Positions 23,990 through 34,335 of a DNA stretch of 64,000 nt are shown piece by piece. The position numbers were made by a program, and so were the translations under genes. The stretch spans positions 126,189,822 to 126,253,821 of the forward strand of contig OX578147.1 of NCBI GenBank assembly GCA_951213105.1, written 5' to 3'. The notes beneath the pieces were generated by a model. The model was given only the letters and a program-made list of their open reading frames with translations, was not told where the DNA came from and did not search any database. This DNA comes from Amaurobius ferox (lineage: Eukaryota > Arthropoda > Arachnida > Araneae > Amaurobiidae). Every line of letters starts with the position of its first letter. The first letter of the stretch is position 1.

Positions 23990-24433
23990 ATCCTTTCTTT
24001 TTACACTTATACTACATATTTGTAGAGAAAATAATAACTCAATAAATGTAATAACTCAATAAATGTGTTGAAATACATATTCCACAGTGACATATATTTC
24101 TATTTATTCAGAAGAACTTTTTCATTTCAAAGCATTCGAAATACGAATTTTGTATGTGTGTGTGGAATTCCTTATATATTTCAGGTCCCGTCTGATCCCC
24201 TATCAGACGTCCCCGTCTGATAGGGGATCAGATATACTACTATCCTTTCTTTTTACACTAATGCTACATATTGTAGAGAAAGTAATAACTCAACAATAAT
24301 AAATGTAATAAATGTTGAAATACGGATTCATTTATTTCTATTTATTCGGAAGAACTTTTTCATTTCAAAGCATTCAAAATACGAATATTTGTCTGTGTGT
24401 GTGTGTGAGTTTAAAATTCCTTTTATATTTCAG
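23990..24433 (+). repeat. tandem duplication carrying a degenerate copy of an exon start
   Basis: The unit starting ATCCTTTCTTTTTACACT occurs at 23990-24238 and from 24240 into the exon at 24434. Both include GAAGAACTTTTTCATTTCAA, a TG run and ATATTTCAG. In the first copy the acceptor at about 24183 is followed by GTCCCGTCTGATCCCC and scrambled repeats of the exon's first bases. Only the second copy leads into an intact exon. Confidence 0.85.
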
Positions 24434-24509
24434 CTCCGGTCTGATGGGGGTTCAAATATACTACAATGCTCTGTTTGTCACAAGCATAAATGAAACTGAA
24501 ATTTATAGC
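24434..24509 (+). CDS. DEG/ENaC channel, palm exon before TM2
   Basis: Acceptor TTTATATTTCAG, donor GTAAGT. The first base completes the split GAC codon of the previous exon, then 25 codons read SGLMGVQIYYNALFVTSINE and TEIYS in phase 0. The (L/V)QIYY(N/F)-x-L pattern is the palm strand that leads into the second membrane helix in DEG/ENaC channels. The downstream exon starts with the conserved W-E-S-L. The acceptor region is a duplicate, and the intact copy is clearly this one. Confidence 0.87.
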
Positions 24510-25088
24510 GTAAGTAAACAAAAAATTCATTATTTTTAGAAAGCATATAGTAATACCGACCTATAACGTTATTGGAAATTTTTGGAAGTAATACAGAGAA
24601 TAAAGTTCCTGTTCAGTAAAACAATAATACTTTACTTATATTAACGTGAATAAATTCCATTGTTGGGATATTCGTCTGAAACCGGAGCGTTACGAAAACT
24701 ATAAACACTTTGAACGCTTATATCTCTGAAATTAATAGGGAAAAAGAACATAAACAATTTGCACTTGTTTTGTCGAAAATGTGGTACCATTTATACATAT
24801 ACAGACACAATGTTAATATTTAAAACATTTTTCATGGGCAGATTTTGACAGAGCAAGTATCCTCTTCACTTTGCTTACTTTCACTCGAAATATTCAAAAC
24901 CTATAAAAACTAGATATAAACAGTAAGCGACAAAAATATTCCGTAGCAAATCCAGTTTCAAGATCCATAACTTGTTTGTTTGTTTTTTAAGCTCTTACAG
25001 TTTTCAAGAAATCATCTTGAAGTTAAAGAAAATTGATAATTTCCCATTTTAAAAGCCTGTATTCGATGATAAGGGCTTGCAATTTCGT
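24510..25088. other. intronic sequence, nothing recognised
   Basis: The first part of the 5.5-kb last intron of the DEG/ENaC gene. AT-rich, without repeats shared elsewhere in the window. Confidence 0.5.
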
Positions 25089-25330
25089 CCCAGTAGCTCA
25101 ACAGTAGAGAGTCTGCTGGCTAGTTCGGAGATCCAAGGATTCGATTTCCAGTTGGGGCAGCAATGTTCTTTACATGCTTATATATCAAAAATTTAAATTA
25201 TTACCAGCTGTAAAGAGCAATTTTGAAAATTTTAACTGTTTGAAAGCCCCAACACTGGTTGAATTTCGAGTCGTGTTCTTGCTTTTTAAAATATAATTGT
25301 TACAACATCCTGTAAAATCTAGTATGCTCG
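25089..25330 (+). mobile_element. possible tRNA-derived SINE fragment
   Basis: AGTAGCTCAACAGTAGAG resembles a pol III A box region and GGATTCGATTTCC a B box with two extra bases. The spacing of about 45 nt is tRNA-like. It differs from the SINE at 18351. No target duplication or A-rich tail is evident, and it abuts the mariner element on the right. Confidence 0.4.
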
Positions 25331-25341
25331 TCAAACTTGTT

Positions 25342-26651
25342 CAGAAGGTCGTTCGCACTTTATGGAAACGATTTTGTATTTATGTTTCTCGTTAACATTT
25401 TGAGATAAAGATTTAGCATTTTCAATATGATCGTCTGCTACTGTTTTGTTTTCACTAGAATGTAGAATAAAATATTTCTTTTGAAAATGGCTCCTAAAAT
25501 TGGTAGATGGCTCGAAGGTTACGTAAATGCATTTTCCGGGGGAAAATATCCTTATCAACAAATTGTAAAGAGGTGTAAAAATCGAGGTTATTGCATTTCA
25601 AATAAAGGTATTTTTAATATATTAAATTTGAAAGGGGAAAAGTGTCTAGCTCAAAGTAAAAATGAAAAAATGGCCGAAAAATCGCATCCTAAGACTATTC
25701 GAAAGCGGGTAAATATCAAGAAAGTGAAGTCTCTGATCCTAAAAGAAAATCCACCAACTCAAAGATCCATTGCATCGAAACTGGGAATATCTTCTGGCAC
25801 TGTAAGTAAAATCACTCATAAAGATTTGAAGTTAAAAAAGATGTTTAAATCTAAAGTTCACCAGCTTTTGCCAAAGCATATTGCGGAAAGGAAAACAAAT
25901 TGTAGAAAATTATATGAAAAACACCTAGCTGCTGATAAATGGAAATTTGTGGTAACACTTGATGAGGCATGGGTGTATTTAAGTGACTACAATAAAAAAA
26001 GTTTCTATTGCTCCACTGACGAAAATAACCGTGCAAAATGGCTTCATCAATGTACAGAAAAGTTCCCAAAAGGATTCATGATAGTTGTAGAAATTTGTTA
26101 CAACGGTAAATCAAAACTCAAAAAAGTCTCAAGTAAAGCTAAAATTAACTCACTCTACTATCAGCAGAATATTTTAGAACCAATTTTTGAAGAAGAAATT
26201 CCAGCCTTATATGGAAAGGACATCAATAAAGTTATGCTTCATATGGACAAAGTCTCTAGTCACACTAAGTCTAGTCGGTCTAAGTCAACTGCCACATATT
26301 TAGCAAAGAAAGGATCAGAAACAGGAATAAAATGTATCCTATTTAATGAAATACCGGTAAAATCACCTGACGCTTCTCCTATGAACTTTTACGCTTTCGG
26401 TTTGTTAAAGCGAGCCTTAGGAAAACGGCATCCAAGAACACTGAACGGACTGTGGAAAACGACCCAAGAGGAGTGCGATAAAATTAACATGACGGTGCTA
26501 AGAAAAAGTTTACTTTCATGGAAAATTCGAGCTAGAACTATAGTCAAGAATCAAAGCTATCAGATAAAAGTAAATGGCCGCAAGAAATACGCCCTTTATG
26601 CATAAAAATTAATTATCAAAATCGTTTCCATAAAGTGCAAACGACCTTCTG
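25342..26651 (+). mobile_element. complete mariner-like transposon, 1310 bp
   Basis: Terminal inverted repeats of about 34 bp start CAGAAGGTCGTTYGCACTTT and differ by one base between the ends (25342-25375 and about 26618-26651). The right end is followed by TA. The left flank is TT, one base off the TA expected for this superfamily. The transposase gene 25487-26605 fills most of the interior. It lies in the last intron of the DEG/ENaC gene in the same orientation. Intact ends plus an intact frame suggest recent activity. Confidence 0.92.
25487..26605 (+). CDS. mariner-like DDD transposase, 372 aa, intact
   Basis: A cut-and-paste transposase that would bind the flanking inverted repeats and catalyse excision and TA-targeted insertion in the nucleus. 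I start at the ATG at 25487 (MAPKIGRW). A helix-turn-helix lies at about residues 88-112 (TQRSIASKLGISSGTVSKI). The catalytic domain shows TLDEAWVYL (Asp159), HMDKVSSHT (Asp254) and SPDASPMNFYAFGLLKRAL (Asp295). Forty residues separate the last two aspartates, so the triad is DD40D by this count, unlike classical DD34D mariner. C-terminal SLLSWKIRARTIVK is typical of the related arthropod proteins I know. No stops or frameshifts are seen. Length is normal for the superfamily. Confidence 0.93.
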   Translation: MAPKIGRWLEGYVNAFSGGKYPYQQIVKRCKNRGYCISNKGIFNILNLKGEKCLAQSKNEKMAEKSHPKTIRKRVNIKKVKSLILKENPPTQRSIASKLGISSGTVSKITHKDLKLKKMFKSKVHQLLPKHIAERKTNCRKLYEKHLAADKWKFVVTLDEAWVYLSDYNKKSFYCSTDENNRAKWLHQCTEKFPKGFMIVVEICYNGKSKLKKVSSKAKINSLYYQQNILEPIFEEEIPALYGKDINKVMLHMDKVSSHTKSSRSKSTATYLAKKGSETGIKCILFNEIPVKSPDASPMNFYAFGLLKRALGKRHPRTLNGLWKTTQEECDKINMTVLRKSLLSWKIRARTIVKNQSYQIKVNGRKKYALYA

Positions 26652-27174
26652 TATTCGCTGGTAACTTAAAAAAATAAGTTGTTTCAATTATTTATTTTAC
26701 TTCATTTACTATAGGCCTATATAATTTGTTGTAAATGAAACAAATGAGACTGATGACAACAACTAAACTTATTGGAATTTTATTTTACAAGCCGTTCATC
26801 ACATGAAACAATTTCGGCTCAAACGGATTGGAACCACCGCCGATTTTTTACAGATAAAATATCAACTTCCTGAACGTATATTATTACAACATAATTGGCA
26901 TTAATTTTACTGGCTGAACCCATTTCAAAATTTTTATGAACCAGATCTCATGTATTCAAATACCATAAACATTTATTCAAATTAAATATTTATATTTATT
27001 AAATATTAATTATTAATTAATAGTACATAAATTGAATATTACTTATTCATTAATAGTGCATAAACTGATAATATAAAATAATAAAAAGTAAAAAGTATAA
27101 TGAAAGCACATTAATTTAGAAATGATTTTTTTTTTCTTTATATGTTATTTTTTTTTTTTACAGTAGATTTTTTT
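26652..27174. other. intronic AT-rich sequence
   Basis: It follows the transposon. Low-complexity TATTTATTAAATATTAATTA around 26985-27030 and T runs near 27128-27175. No gene. Confidence 0.5.
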
Positions 27175-28627
27175 AACACTTTACAACAAAGTTGAAAAGT
27201 GTTTATGACTTTGTTCATTCTGTCTGTCCGTTAGCACGATAACTGCCGTAAAAATTCAGCGAAATATATTCAGTGGTTTTTAAATAAAAATTAAAATAAT
27301 AATAACACCTCTTATATGAAGCGATCACGTGACCATGATATGAAAAGATCACGTGACCCACTTCAAAATGATATATGGCATCCATCTTGTCTCAAAATGG
27401 TGATTTTTAAAGTTCTTTTTAATTCATATTAAGTGTTGTATCCGTTGTAAAACCACTCTATTTTTCTTACATTCTGTGCATCTACATACTGAAGCAGCGC
27501 AATTACAATATATTTGAGTTTAAATGCTCATCCAAATTTGATTATTTCTATAACGAAGCCTATTTTTCACCTATGTAAAATGTAAACAGCAAAATATGTA
27601 GAATGAGCTGTATTAGAATTGCTGAATTGAAGCAATTTGTGAATCCGCTTAAAAAATGTTTGAAAAATTAGGTCCCACAGGGCTCAATGTATTTCATTTT
27701 TTCGACCCGGGTTCAATCCAAAACTAATTGGGTGATATTATTCATTTATATTCCCATAGGTTCTACAGACCGTCTGAACAACATACTAAAATTTCATTTT
27801 GATTAAGTCATTTTTACGGAAGTTATCGTGCTAACGGACAGACAGACAGACAGAATGAACAAAGTCATAAACACTTTTCAACTTTGTTGTAAAGTGTTAA
27901 TAAAAAACGCAAATACAATATATTTGAGTTTAAATGATTATCCAAATTTGATTATTTCTACAACGAAGCTTATTTTTCACTTATGTAAAATGTAAACAGC
28001 AAAATATGTAGAAAAAGTTGTATTAGAATTGCTGTATTTCTTTAACACAAAATAATTTAGTCCATGGAGTCTTCATGGCTGATATGAATGAAATATTAAT
28101 TGATTTTATAAAGAGAAGGACGATTTTTTTCGATGAAGTTTTACGCATAGAGTTTAATTACTTGTAGCTCCATGGTCTTAATTTTTAAATAAAATAAATT
28201 ATTATAGTATTGTGATGAATGACATGAATGGGAAATTATGAATGAAATGCTGCTTTTATAAAGAGAGCCAGGCGTGTTATTTTTTCTATGACGTCATTTG
28301 AATGAATTCCAGTTGCTTTCGATGAAGTTTTCAAATATAATAAATTATCGTAGTATTATGATAATTCTAAAATTATTAACGAGGAATGTATCACATTTTA
28401 GAGATGTTTAAACCAGGCAATTTATATTTCAATGCCGTCATTTGAATGAAGTTCATTTTTTTCGATGAAGGCTTAAGATTTCAAATATAATAAATTAATG
28501 TAGTATTGTGATAAGTTTTAAAATATTGCCGAGGAATGTATTGCATTTTAGACATGTTTAAATAAATTGCATTGAAGTTGGAAAGTGTTTCATAATCAAT
28601 GCTTTATGAATGATTGATCTTTCTTGT
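27175..28627 (-). repeat. family A repeat, copy 5, rearranged with an internal inversion
   Basis: 27175-27625 reads as family A in reverse orientation with an internal deletion after the CTGT region. About 27626-27898 reads in forward orientation and ends with the complete hairpin GTTGTAAAGTGTTA. 27902-28627 continues in reverse to the normal far end CTTTCTTGTTTT. The copy therefore has two outward hairpin heads and one tail. Confidence 0.8.
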
Positions 28628-29964
28628 TTTATTTTAAGTACTCTAATAGCAATAAATAAATAATTGTAAATGTATTTCAACACTGCAGTATTTCAAATGT
28701 ATTTCACCTATTACTTTTTAATTAAGAAAACAAACATTCAAACACGTTCAGGATCTAGTCGAGTTTTTTTTTTCTTTCTTTCTTTTTTACTTATTAGCAC
28801 AGTCTTCAAAGACAATTCTTTCAAGCTAGATCTGAAATGTTTTCACTTGGTGTAAGCAAACTTTCTTCCAGGTACTTTTGAATTTCTTAATCTGGAGTAT
28901 CCAGACTTTATTTCAGAACGTAGAGCGCATGAATCATGGCGCGATATTAGAGGTCTTCAAATTTCTTCTAATGACGTTATATTCGAAATCTCACATCTCG
29001 AATACTTTCTAGTATTCGAGGATAGTATTCGCTAATATCTAGTTAAAATTAAATTTTTACACTTTTAATGCTTGTTATACACATCTAAAGATATGTAGCT
29101 TCCATTTAAGGCAAACCTCGACTTTCTACACCGAGAATCACTTTTAGTTCTCTGAATAAGCATATCAACATGGACGGACGTATTTTAATAGTGTATATAA
29201 TTTTTTGAATGTACGGTCGGCCCTGCTTACATATATATTGACGGTTCCAGAAAATATTATTCCGGGGAAACATATGTGCTATTGTTACTTGAATTCCTAG
29301 TATATACTAACTGCACATATAATAAACATGAAATATTGAAAAAAGAATAAAAAATGTTAATGTTAATAAAAGCAAATTGTTGATGAAAGCAAAATGTTGA
29401 TGAAAGCAAAATTCTAATGAAATAAATGTTAATGAAAGCAAAATTCTAATGAAATAAAATGTTAATGAAAGCAAAATTCTAGATTAGCATGTGCTTACTG
29501 CATTACTTAAACCAACAGAAATTTGTCAAAGTTGCTTGTTTTCGAATAAATCTCGCTGAAAATTTGTCTAATTCTAGGGAAGCGAAGCATTTGTAAAGAC
29601 AAATTTTCCTGTGTAAACTTTTTTTTTTCTTGATTTCACTCATTTTCATGTTAAAATTGTCCAGTCTTTATTCGATTATCAAGACCCATGAGGATTATTC
29701 TTTAAAGACCCGTGAAGATTATTCTTTAAAGCGGGGAAATTTAGCATTGATCCTATGGGAATAATTTTGGTTCTATCATATTTTATTCATATAAGGGCAA
29801 TGTTCGATTATCCCTGACCTGAATAAGTGGAACTGTTTGACATAATTCAGGATTCGCTACATGCTTTTCATCTTTTATTTACATGTGGAAATCATCGATA
29901 AAATATCAATATCTTTTTATTGATAAAAACATCGATAAAATATATCTTTCAATTTCTTCTACAG
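28628..29964. other. end of last DEG/ENaC intron
   Basis: Mostly unassigned. At 29345-29480 a short tandem repeat (AATGTTAATGAAAGCAAAATT variants, about five units) is present. The acceptor TTCAATTTCTTCTACAG closes the intron. I see no further exon. Confidence 0.55.
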
Positions 29965-30132
29965 TGGGAATCGCTCGTTGCAAACATTGGTGGAAACATG
30001 GGACTCTTTCTAGGACTCTCCCTTGTCACCTTGCTTGAGATTTTGGAATTCGTCGCTGAGCTCATCTCTAAAGCCATCACGAAATTCAGAACACGAGCGT
30101 CCAAAGTGAAAGATGTAACAGAAACTTTCTGA
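29965..30132 (+). CDS. DEG/ENaC channel, last exon with TM2 and C-terminus
   Basis: It encodes WESLVANIGGNMGLFLGLSL, then VTLLEILEFVAELISKAITK and a short basic tail ending DVTETF and TGA. The IGG-x-MGL-x-x-G-x-S segment is the signature of the DEG/ENaC second membrane helix, and G-L-S is the three-residue selectivity filter (GxS). The cytoplasmic tail is short, about 20 residues and rich in Lys/Arg, without obvious PY or PDZ motifs. The exon enters in phase 0, matching the exon at 24434-24509. Together the four exons give about 146 residues of the C-terminal third. It belongs to the pickpocket/ASIC/degenerin superfamily; a finer orthology cannot be given here. Confidence 0.93.
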   Translation, partial: WESLVANIGGNMGLFLGLSLVTLLEILEFVAELISKAITKFRTRASKVKDVTETF

Positions 30133-30155
30133 TGAAACTAAATTAAAAGTGAAGA

Positions 30156-30161
30156 AATAAA
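30156..30161 (+). promoter_or_regulatory. poly(A) signal of DEG/ENaC gene
   Basis: AATAAA 24 bases after the stop codon, followed by GTGCCTTGTAACTTG. This gives a very short 3' UTR if used. Confidence 0.65.
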
Positions 30162-30363
30162 AACGTGCCTTGTAACTTGAGCATGGATGTTTATGCAGAC
30201 CAAAATTGGTTTCTTTCGTTCCTAAACTTGCGGCAAAGCTAACTTGAATATTGATAGGCGCATAAAAAATTATAAACTTCGGCTAGGATCCCTGGGAAAG
30301 GCCTTGGGTACCCTAATAACTTTGTAAAGAAAAGCCCATGAGTGTACATGATTGGTTTATCTG
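30162..30363. other. downstream flank, no feature
   Basis: Unique-looking sequence between the channel gene end and the foldback element. Nothing recognised. Confidence 0.5.
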
Positions 30364-31166
30364 CAGGGTGGCCATAATTAAAGTAGAGGTGTTTAGAGCA
30401 CGATAATGACAAACTGTTGGGTCAAACTCAATCAAATTTGCAGTAAATACTATTTAGACCATGGGGTTTTGATTTTTAAAAGAAAAAAAAATAGTTCGGA
30501 ATTTTGCCACCGCGGGCCAAAGTGGAGCTGTAAGGTCCATTTTTGGAGTAAAATAGGCATAGGAAGTACAGAAAGTTAACATTTTACATGCATTTTGAAA
30601 AAGATATCACATTTACATTTCATACGTATTTAGTACATTTTATATTTACATAAGTATGACATTAATTTTTATATTGGCATCATTTACATGTGTGATTCAA
30701 TACGTTTTCCGTCAGCGTTCTACTACCATCAGCGTCAGCTGACTAATATTTGCATAACGTTTTGCATTACCAACTCTTTTTTCTGTGAAAATCTGCATAT
30801 TTACTACAACGCACTACTGCGTATGGGAGATATAATTGCTAAAATGTTTGTTTGATAAAATGTAAGTGCTAATGTGAATGTAAAATGTGATGTCAATATC
30901 AAAATGCATGTAAAATGTGATGTCAATATCAAAATGCATGTAAAATATTAACTTTCTGTACTTCCTATGCCTATTTTACTCCAAAAATGGACCTTACAGC
31001 GCCACTTTGACCCACGGTGGCAAAAATTCCGAACTATTTTTTTTTTCTATTAAAAATCAAAATCCCATAATCTATATAATATATACTCCAAATTTGGTTG
31101 AGTTTGGCCCAACAGTTTTCTCACTATCGGGCTCTAAACACCTCTACTTTAATTATGGCCACCCTG
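30364..31166. mobile_element. foldback element, 803 bp, long inverted arms
   Basis: The left end CAGGGTGGCCATAATTAAAG is matched by the exact reverse complement at 31147-31166. Arms of roughly 290 bp (30364-30660 and 30840-31166) share ATTCCGAACTATTTTT and GTACAGAAAGTTAACATTTT on opposite strands. The right arm carries a doubled 30-bp unit (AATGTGATGTCAATATCAAA). There is no open frame. TA follows the right end, while the left flank is TG, so the target duplication is not clear. Confidence 0.9.
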
Positions 31167-31360
31167 TATAATAAAGTAACCATGCCCGATCGAATAAAAG
31201 TTATTGCAGATACTAGTGCAGAATTTTAAAAAGTTAGGATAACAAAGTTGGCAACAAAGTAAGACAGACGAAAATAGCCAATTACAAAATTGTAAAAAAT
31301 TGTCTAATGAATGCGAATCTATATTAATAAAATTGAAAATCTCTCTATGGGTATATGGGA

Positions 31361-32285
31361 CTTCACTCAAAAAGTCTCCGGTCTGACACATATATGGCAA
31401 CACTGTTGACAGACCCATATGATTTCTGGATAGTACCAACCTTCAAACGACACGTGTCAAAATTTCATGACATTCTGACAATTAGTTTTTAGGTTACAGT
31501 GGTTTTAGTGACCCCAGTTTTGTAATTTTCAAAACAATGGATAAAAAAGAATTTCGTGTGTTGATTAAACATTGTGTTTTGATGAGGGAAAAATACTGTT
31601 GAAGCCAAACAGTGGCTTGATAAGCGTTATGGAGAGTCTGCACCAGGTAAATCAACTATTATTGACTGGTATGCTGAATTTAAACGCGGTCGTACAAACA
31701 CCGATGATGCTGAACGCTCTGGTCGCCCAAAATCGGCAGTTGTTCCGGAAAACATAAAAAAATTTCACAAAATAGTTTTGAAAGACCGTAAAGTGAAGTT
31801 GCGTGAGATAGCTGACACCTTAAAGATATCAGAAGGTAATGTGTTTGCAATTTTACACGAAAATTTGAGCATGCGTAAGTTGCTTTCGAAGTGGGTGCCG
31901 CGTTTGCTCACACCTGGCCAAAAACAACAAGACATGCCCCGTGTCACAAGTCGATGAAAACGATGGTTAAATTATATGAATTACGCTTCGAATTGCTTCC
32001 CCACCCACCGTACTCTCCAGATCTGGCCCCCAGCAACTACTGGCTTTTTGCAGACATCAAAAAGATGCTCCAGGGAAAGAAATTTGGCTCAAATGAAGAA
32101 GTGATTGCCGAAACTGAGGCCTATTTTGAGAGCAAAGACAAATCGGTCTACAAAAAAGGCATCGAAAAGTTAGAGGAGCGTTGGAATGAATGTATCACTC
32201 TTGGAGGAGAGTATGTTGATGAATAAAGTCGAATTTCTAAAAAAAAATGTTTTTCTTAGTTAGACCGGAGACTTATTGAGTGATG
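31361..32285 (+). mobile_element. internally deleted mariner in family F
   Basis: The inverted ends CTTCACTCAAAAAGTCTCCG and, on the opposite strand, CATCACTCAATAAGTCTCCG bound a 925-bp element. TA follows the right end; the left flank is GA. The interior is a mariner transposase gene lacking its middle. Confidence 0.85.
31537..32226 (+). pseudogene. mariner transposase, internal deletion and frameshifts
   Basis: The N-terminal part starts MDKKEFRVLIKHC. After a shift it continues with KSTIIDWYAEFKRGRTNTDD, AERSGRPKSAVVPENIKK and a second helix-turn-helix KLREIADTLKISEGNVFAIL, reaching SKWVPRLLT. It then jumps to the C-terminus, PPYSPDLAPSNYWLFADIKK to GEYVDE. The WVPRLL block and the YSPDLAPSNY block are mariner hallmarks, and the last carries the third catalytic Asp. 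The region with the first two catalytic aspartates is deleted, so no active enzyme can be made. Confidence 0.9.
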
Positions 32286-33000
32286 TAGTATGTGTGTTTT
32301 CCTCATCATCACGGGAGAACGGGTACACTGAATTTCATGAAATTGTGTGCATAGCCTTACAATTGTCCCACTTAAAATGTTTGTCCATGTTTCGAGTTTC
32401 TAGGACCAGAGGTTGTTTAGATATTAATAAATAACGCATAATTAAACCTTTCATAGACATAGCATTATGCAAAGGATATTTTTTTTTCTGCAGATTTATT
32501 TGAAGAAAATTATTTTGATAAATAAGCAACGGAACTAAACCCAATGAGTTTATACAGCTGACGATTCCTATTAAATATTTTCCGATTTAAATAATTAAGA
32601 AATGTATATAAACATAATTTTTTTCGGAATAACATTTTTGACTGAATTATATCAAGGCTTAAGTGTTGAAAGGTTACCTGTATTATTAATATTTTCAATT
32701 TCCCAAGGCATTTGCTTTATTTTGACAAGGATTTTTCAAACTCATATATTGTGTTTAGCCAATCGTTGAAACAGAATAAAGATGATATGGTTATATCTTC
32801 TGATACCATTTTAACGCATTCATTTTGGAGGATGTTGATCCAATTTCACAGCGCTTTCATTTTGGCATATATTAATCAATTTCATATGTTTTATAAATGT
32901 GTTTACAAACGGGGCCAGGATAGTTTATTCTTCAGATCTAGCTGTGAAGATAATTTCATATATCGAGAACAAAGATTCTTATATTTCTTCGTCTCACCCA

Positions 33001-34069
33001 TTTGTAGTACCGTGAAATGAAAATGAGAAGTTAAATTTAAAAATAAACCATTTATTCACGGAAGGTTTCTGATAGGAATGTATTACATTATATCCTAAAC
33101 ACAATTCACACTTGGCGAAGGAACAAAAGGTATACACATAGACGGCGCCAAAATTTCACAATGGGAAGTGCTATGCATAGAACATTTGAAAAAACTGGGG
33201 TGCTATGCATAGAGCATTTGAAAAATTTGGAGCATAGAAATTAATGAAAAAATGAGTCATTTCATGCGAAGCATGTGCGTATAGCTTAAAAATTACAAAT
33301 AGTTTACTTGTGGAACTTTAATTCATTATATTTTGTTCACCGATTTCTACTTGATATAGCCATGGTCTTAATTCGTAAAAAAATACTAAATAAAAAGAAA
33401 TTTGAAAACTACGAACACACTAGCATAAACGCCATTGGAATATTGACAATGTTTTGCCAAACTCGATACGAAACTAACCGTCTCTGTATCCTTCCGCAAT
33501 AGGAGTCAGTTTACGACGCATTTCATTATTGAATCCTTGCGCATGTGCAGTCGTTTGGAACTGGGTCTAGCTAGAAATCCTAAAAATATCTGATCTCAGA
33601 TTTATAAATCCGTAAAAAAAAATAAAATAAAATAAATAAATAAAAAATAACGACTTAAAAAAAAGAGAGGGAGAAACTGAAAATTCTTGGAATAAGGGCA
33701 GTTGTTAAGTAAAAAGGAGTGTTTGCGCAATTTGTAAAGGGGGTACTGAGGCACCCCTCCCCCTCCCCCTCCGTGGCTCCGCCTTTGCATACACAAAATA
33801 TATACTTTAATGAATTGAGAAAAGGCTTACAATTGATTAGCTGAATCATCCCTTATTGCATATTTCCTTCGGCAAAAGTTCGAGCGACATGATGCTTGAG
33901 AAATGGTTCACAAACGGATCAGATCAGGACAACTAAAAGTCAGTGTGAATTATCCCGAACCGAACTTCCCTCGCTGAGAACATTTGTACCTAAGCATACT
34001 CGTGTCTATAAAATAGGAATCGGAATTAAGATCATCTGATATTTTTCAGACTGAAACCATGCTATATCG
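33001..34069. other. unassigned, some low-complexity tracts
   Basis: It contains an A-rich run (33610-33670) and a CCCCTCCCCCTCCCCCTCC tract near 33752-33772 followed by GTGGCTCCGCC. Neither is a gene. Confidence 0.5.
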
Positions 34070-34099
34070 GCACTTAGCATAGCTCGCCGTACACATAGG

Positions 34100-34335
34100 C
34101 TATCGTTGTACATAGTGAAGCCGTCCCCACTGCTACAGCTATACCCTGTAAAATAGGGCCGGAACTCCACCAAACAATCAAGCTTTTCTTGATCAACACC
34201 ATAGCATGGGACTTAGGAACCTCCCTTCTATCAAAATATAACAAACGACAAGGCATAAACATCGAGCTGAACTTAAAGCTCGCCAACTCATCTCTGGAAC
34301 TCCTAACCAAAACCAGCCACGTACAAGCTGATGGC
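34100..34335 (+). other. ORF-like tract, unidentified
   Basis: A stretch of higher GC with a + strand reading of about 75 codons, containing GPELHQTIKLFLINTIAWDL and RQGINIELNLKLANSSLELL before a stop. It has codon-like periodicity but no known motif. A possible acceptor (GTACATAG) precedes it and no donor is needed before the stop. It could be a last exon, a decayed retroelement piece or chance. The opposite-strand open frames overlap it and look like shadows. Confidence 0.25.

Larger units (their letters stand above)
31315..33000 (+). repeat. family F repeat, carrying a nested mariner
   Basis: The start phrase TATTAATAAAATTGAAAATC at 31321 is the F 5' end. The F sequence resumes after the transposon at 32290 (CTCATCATCACGGGAGAACG) and continues with TTTCTAGGACCAGAGGTTG and the CGGGGCCAGGATAG block near 32910. 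Open frames within it are chance. Confidence 0.65.
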
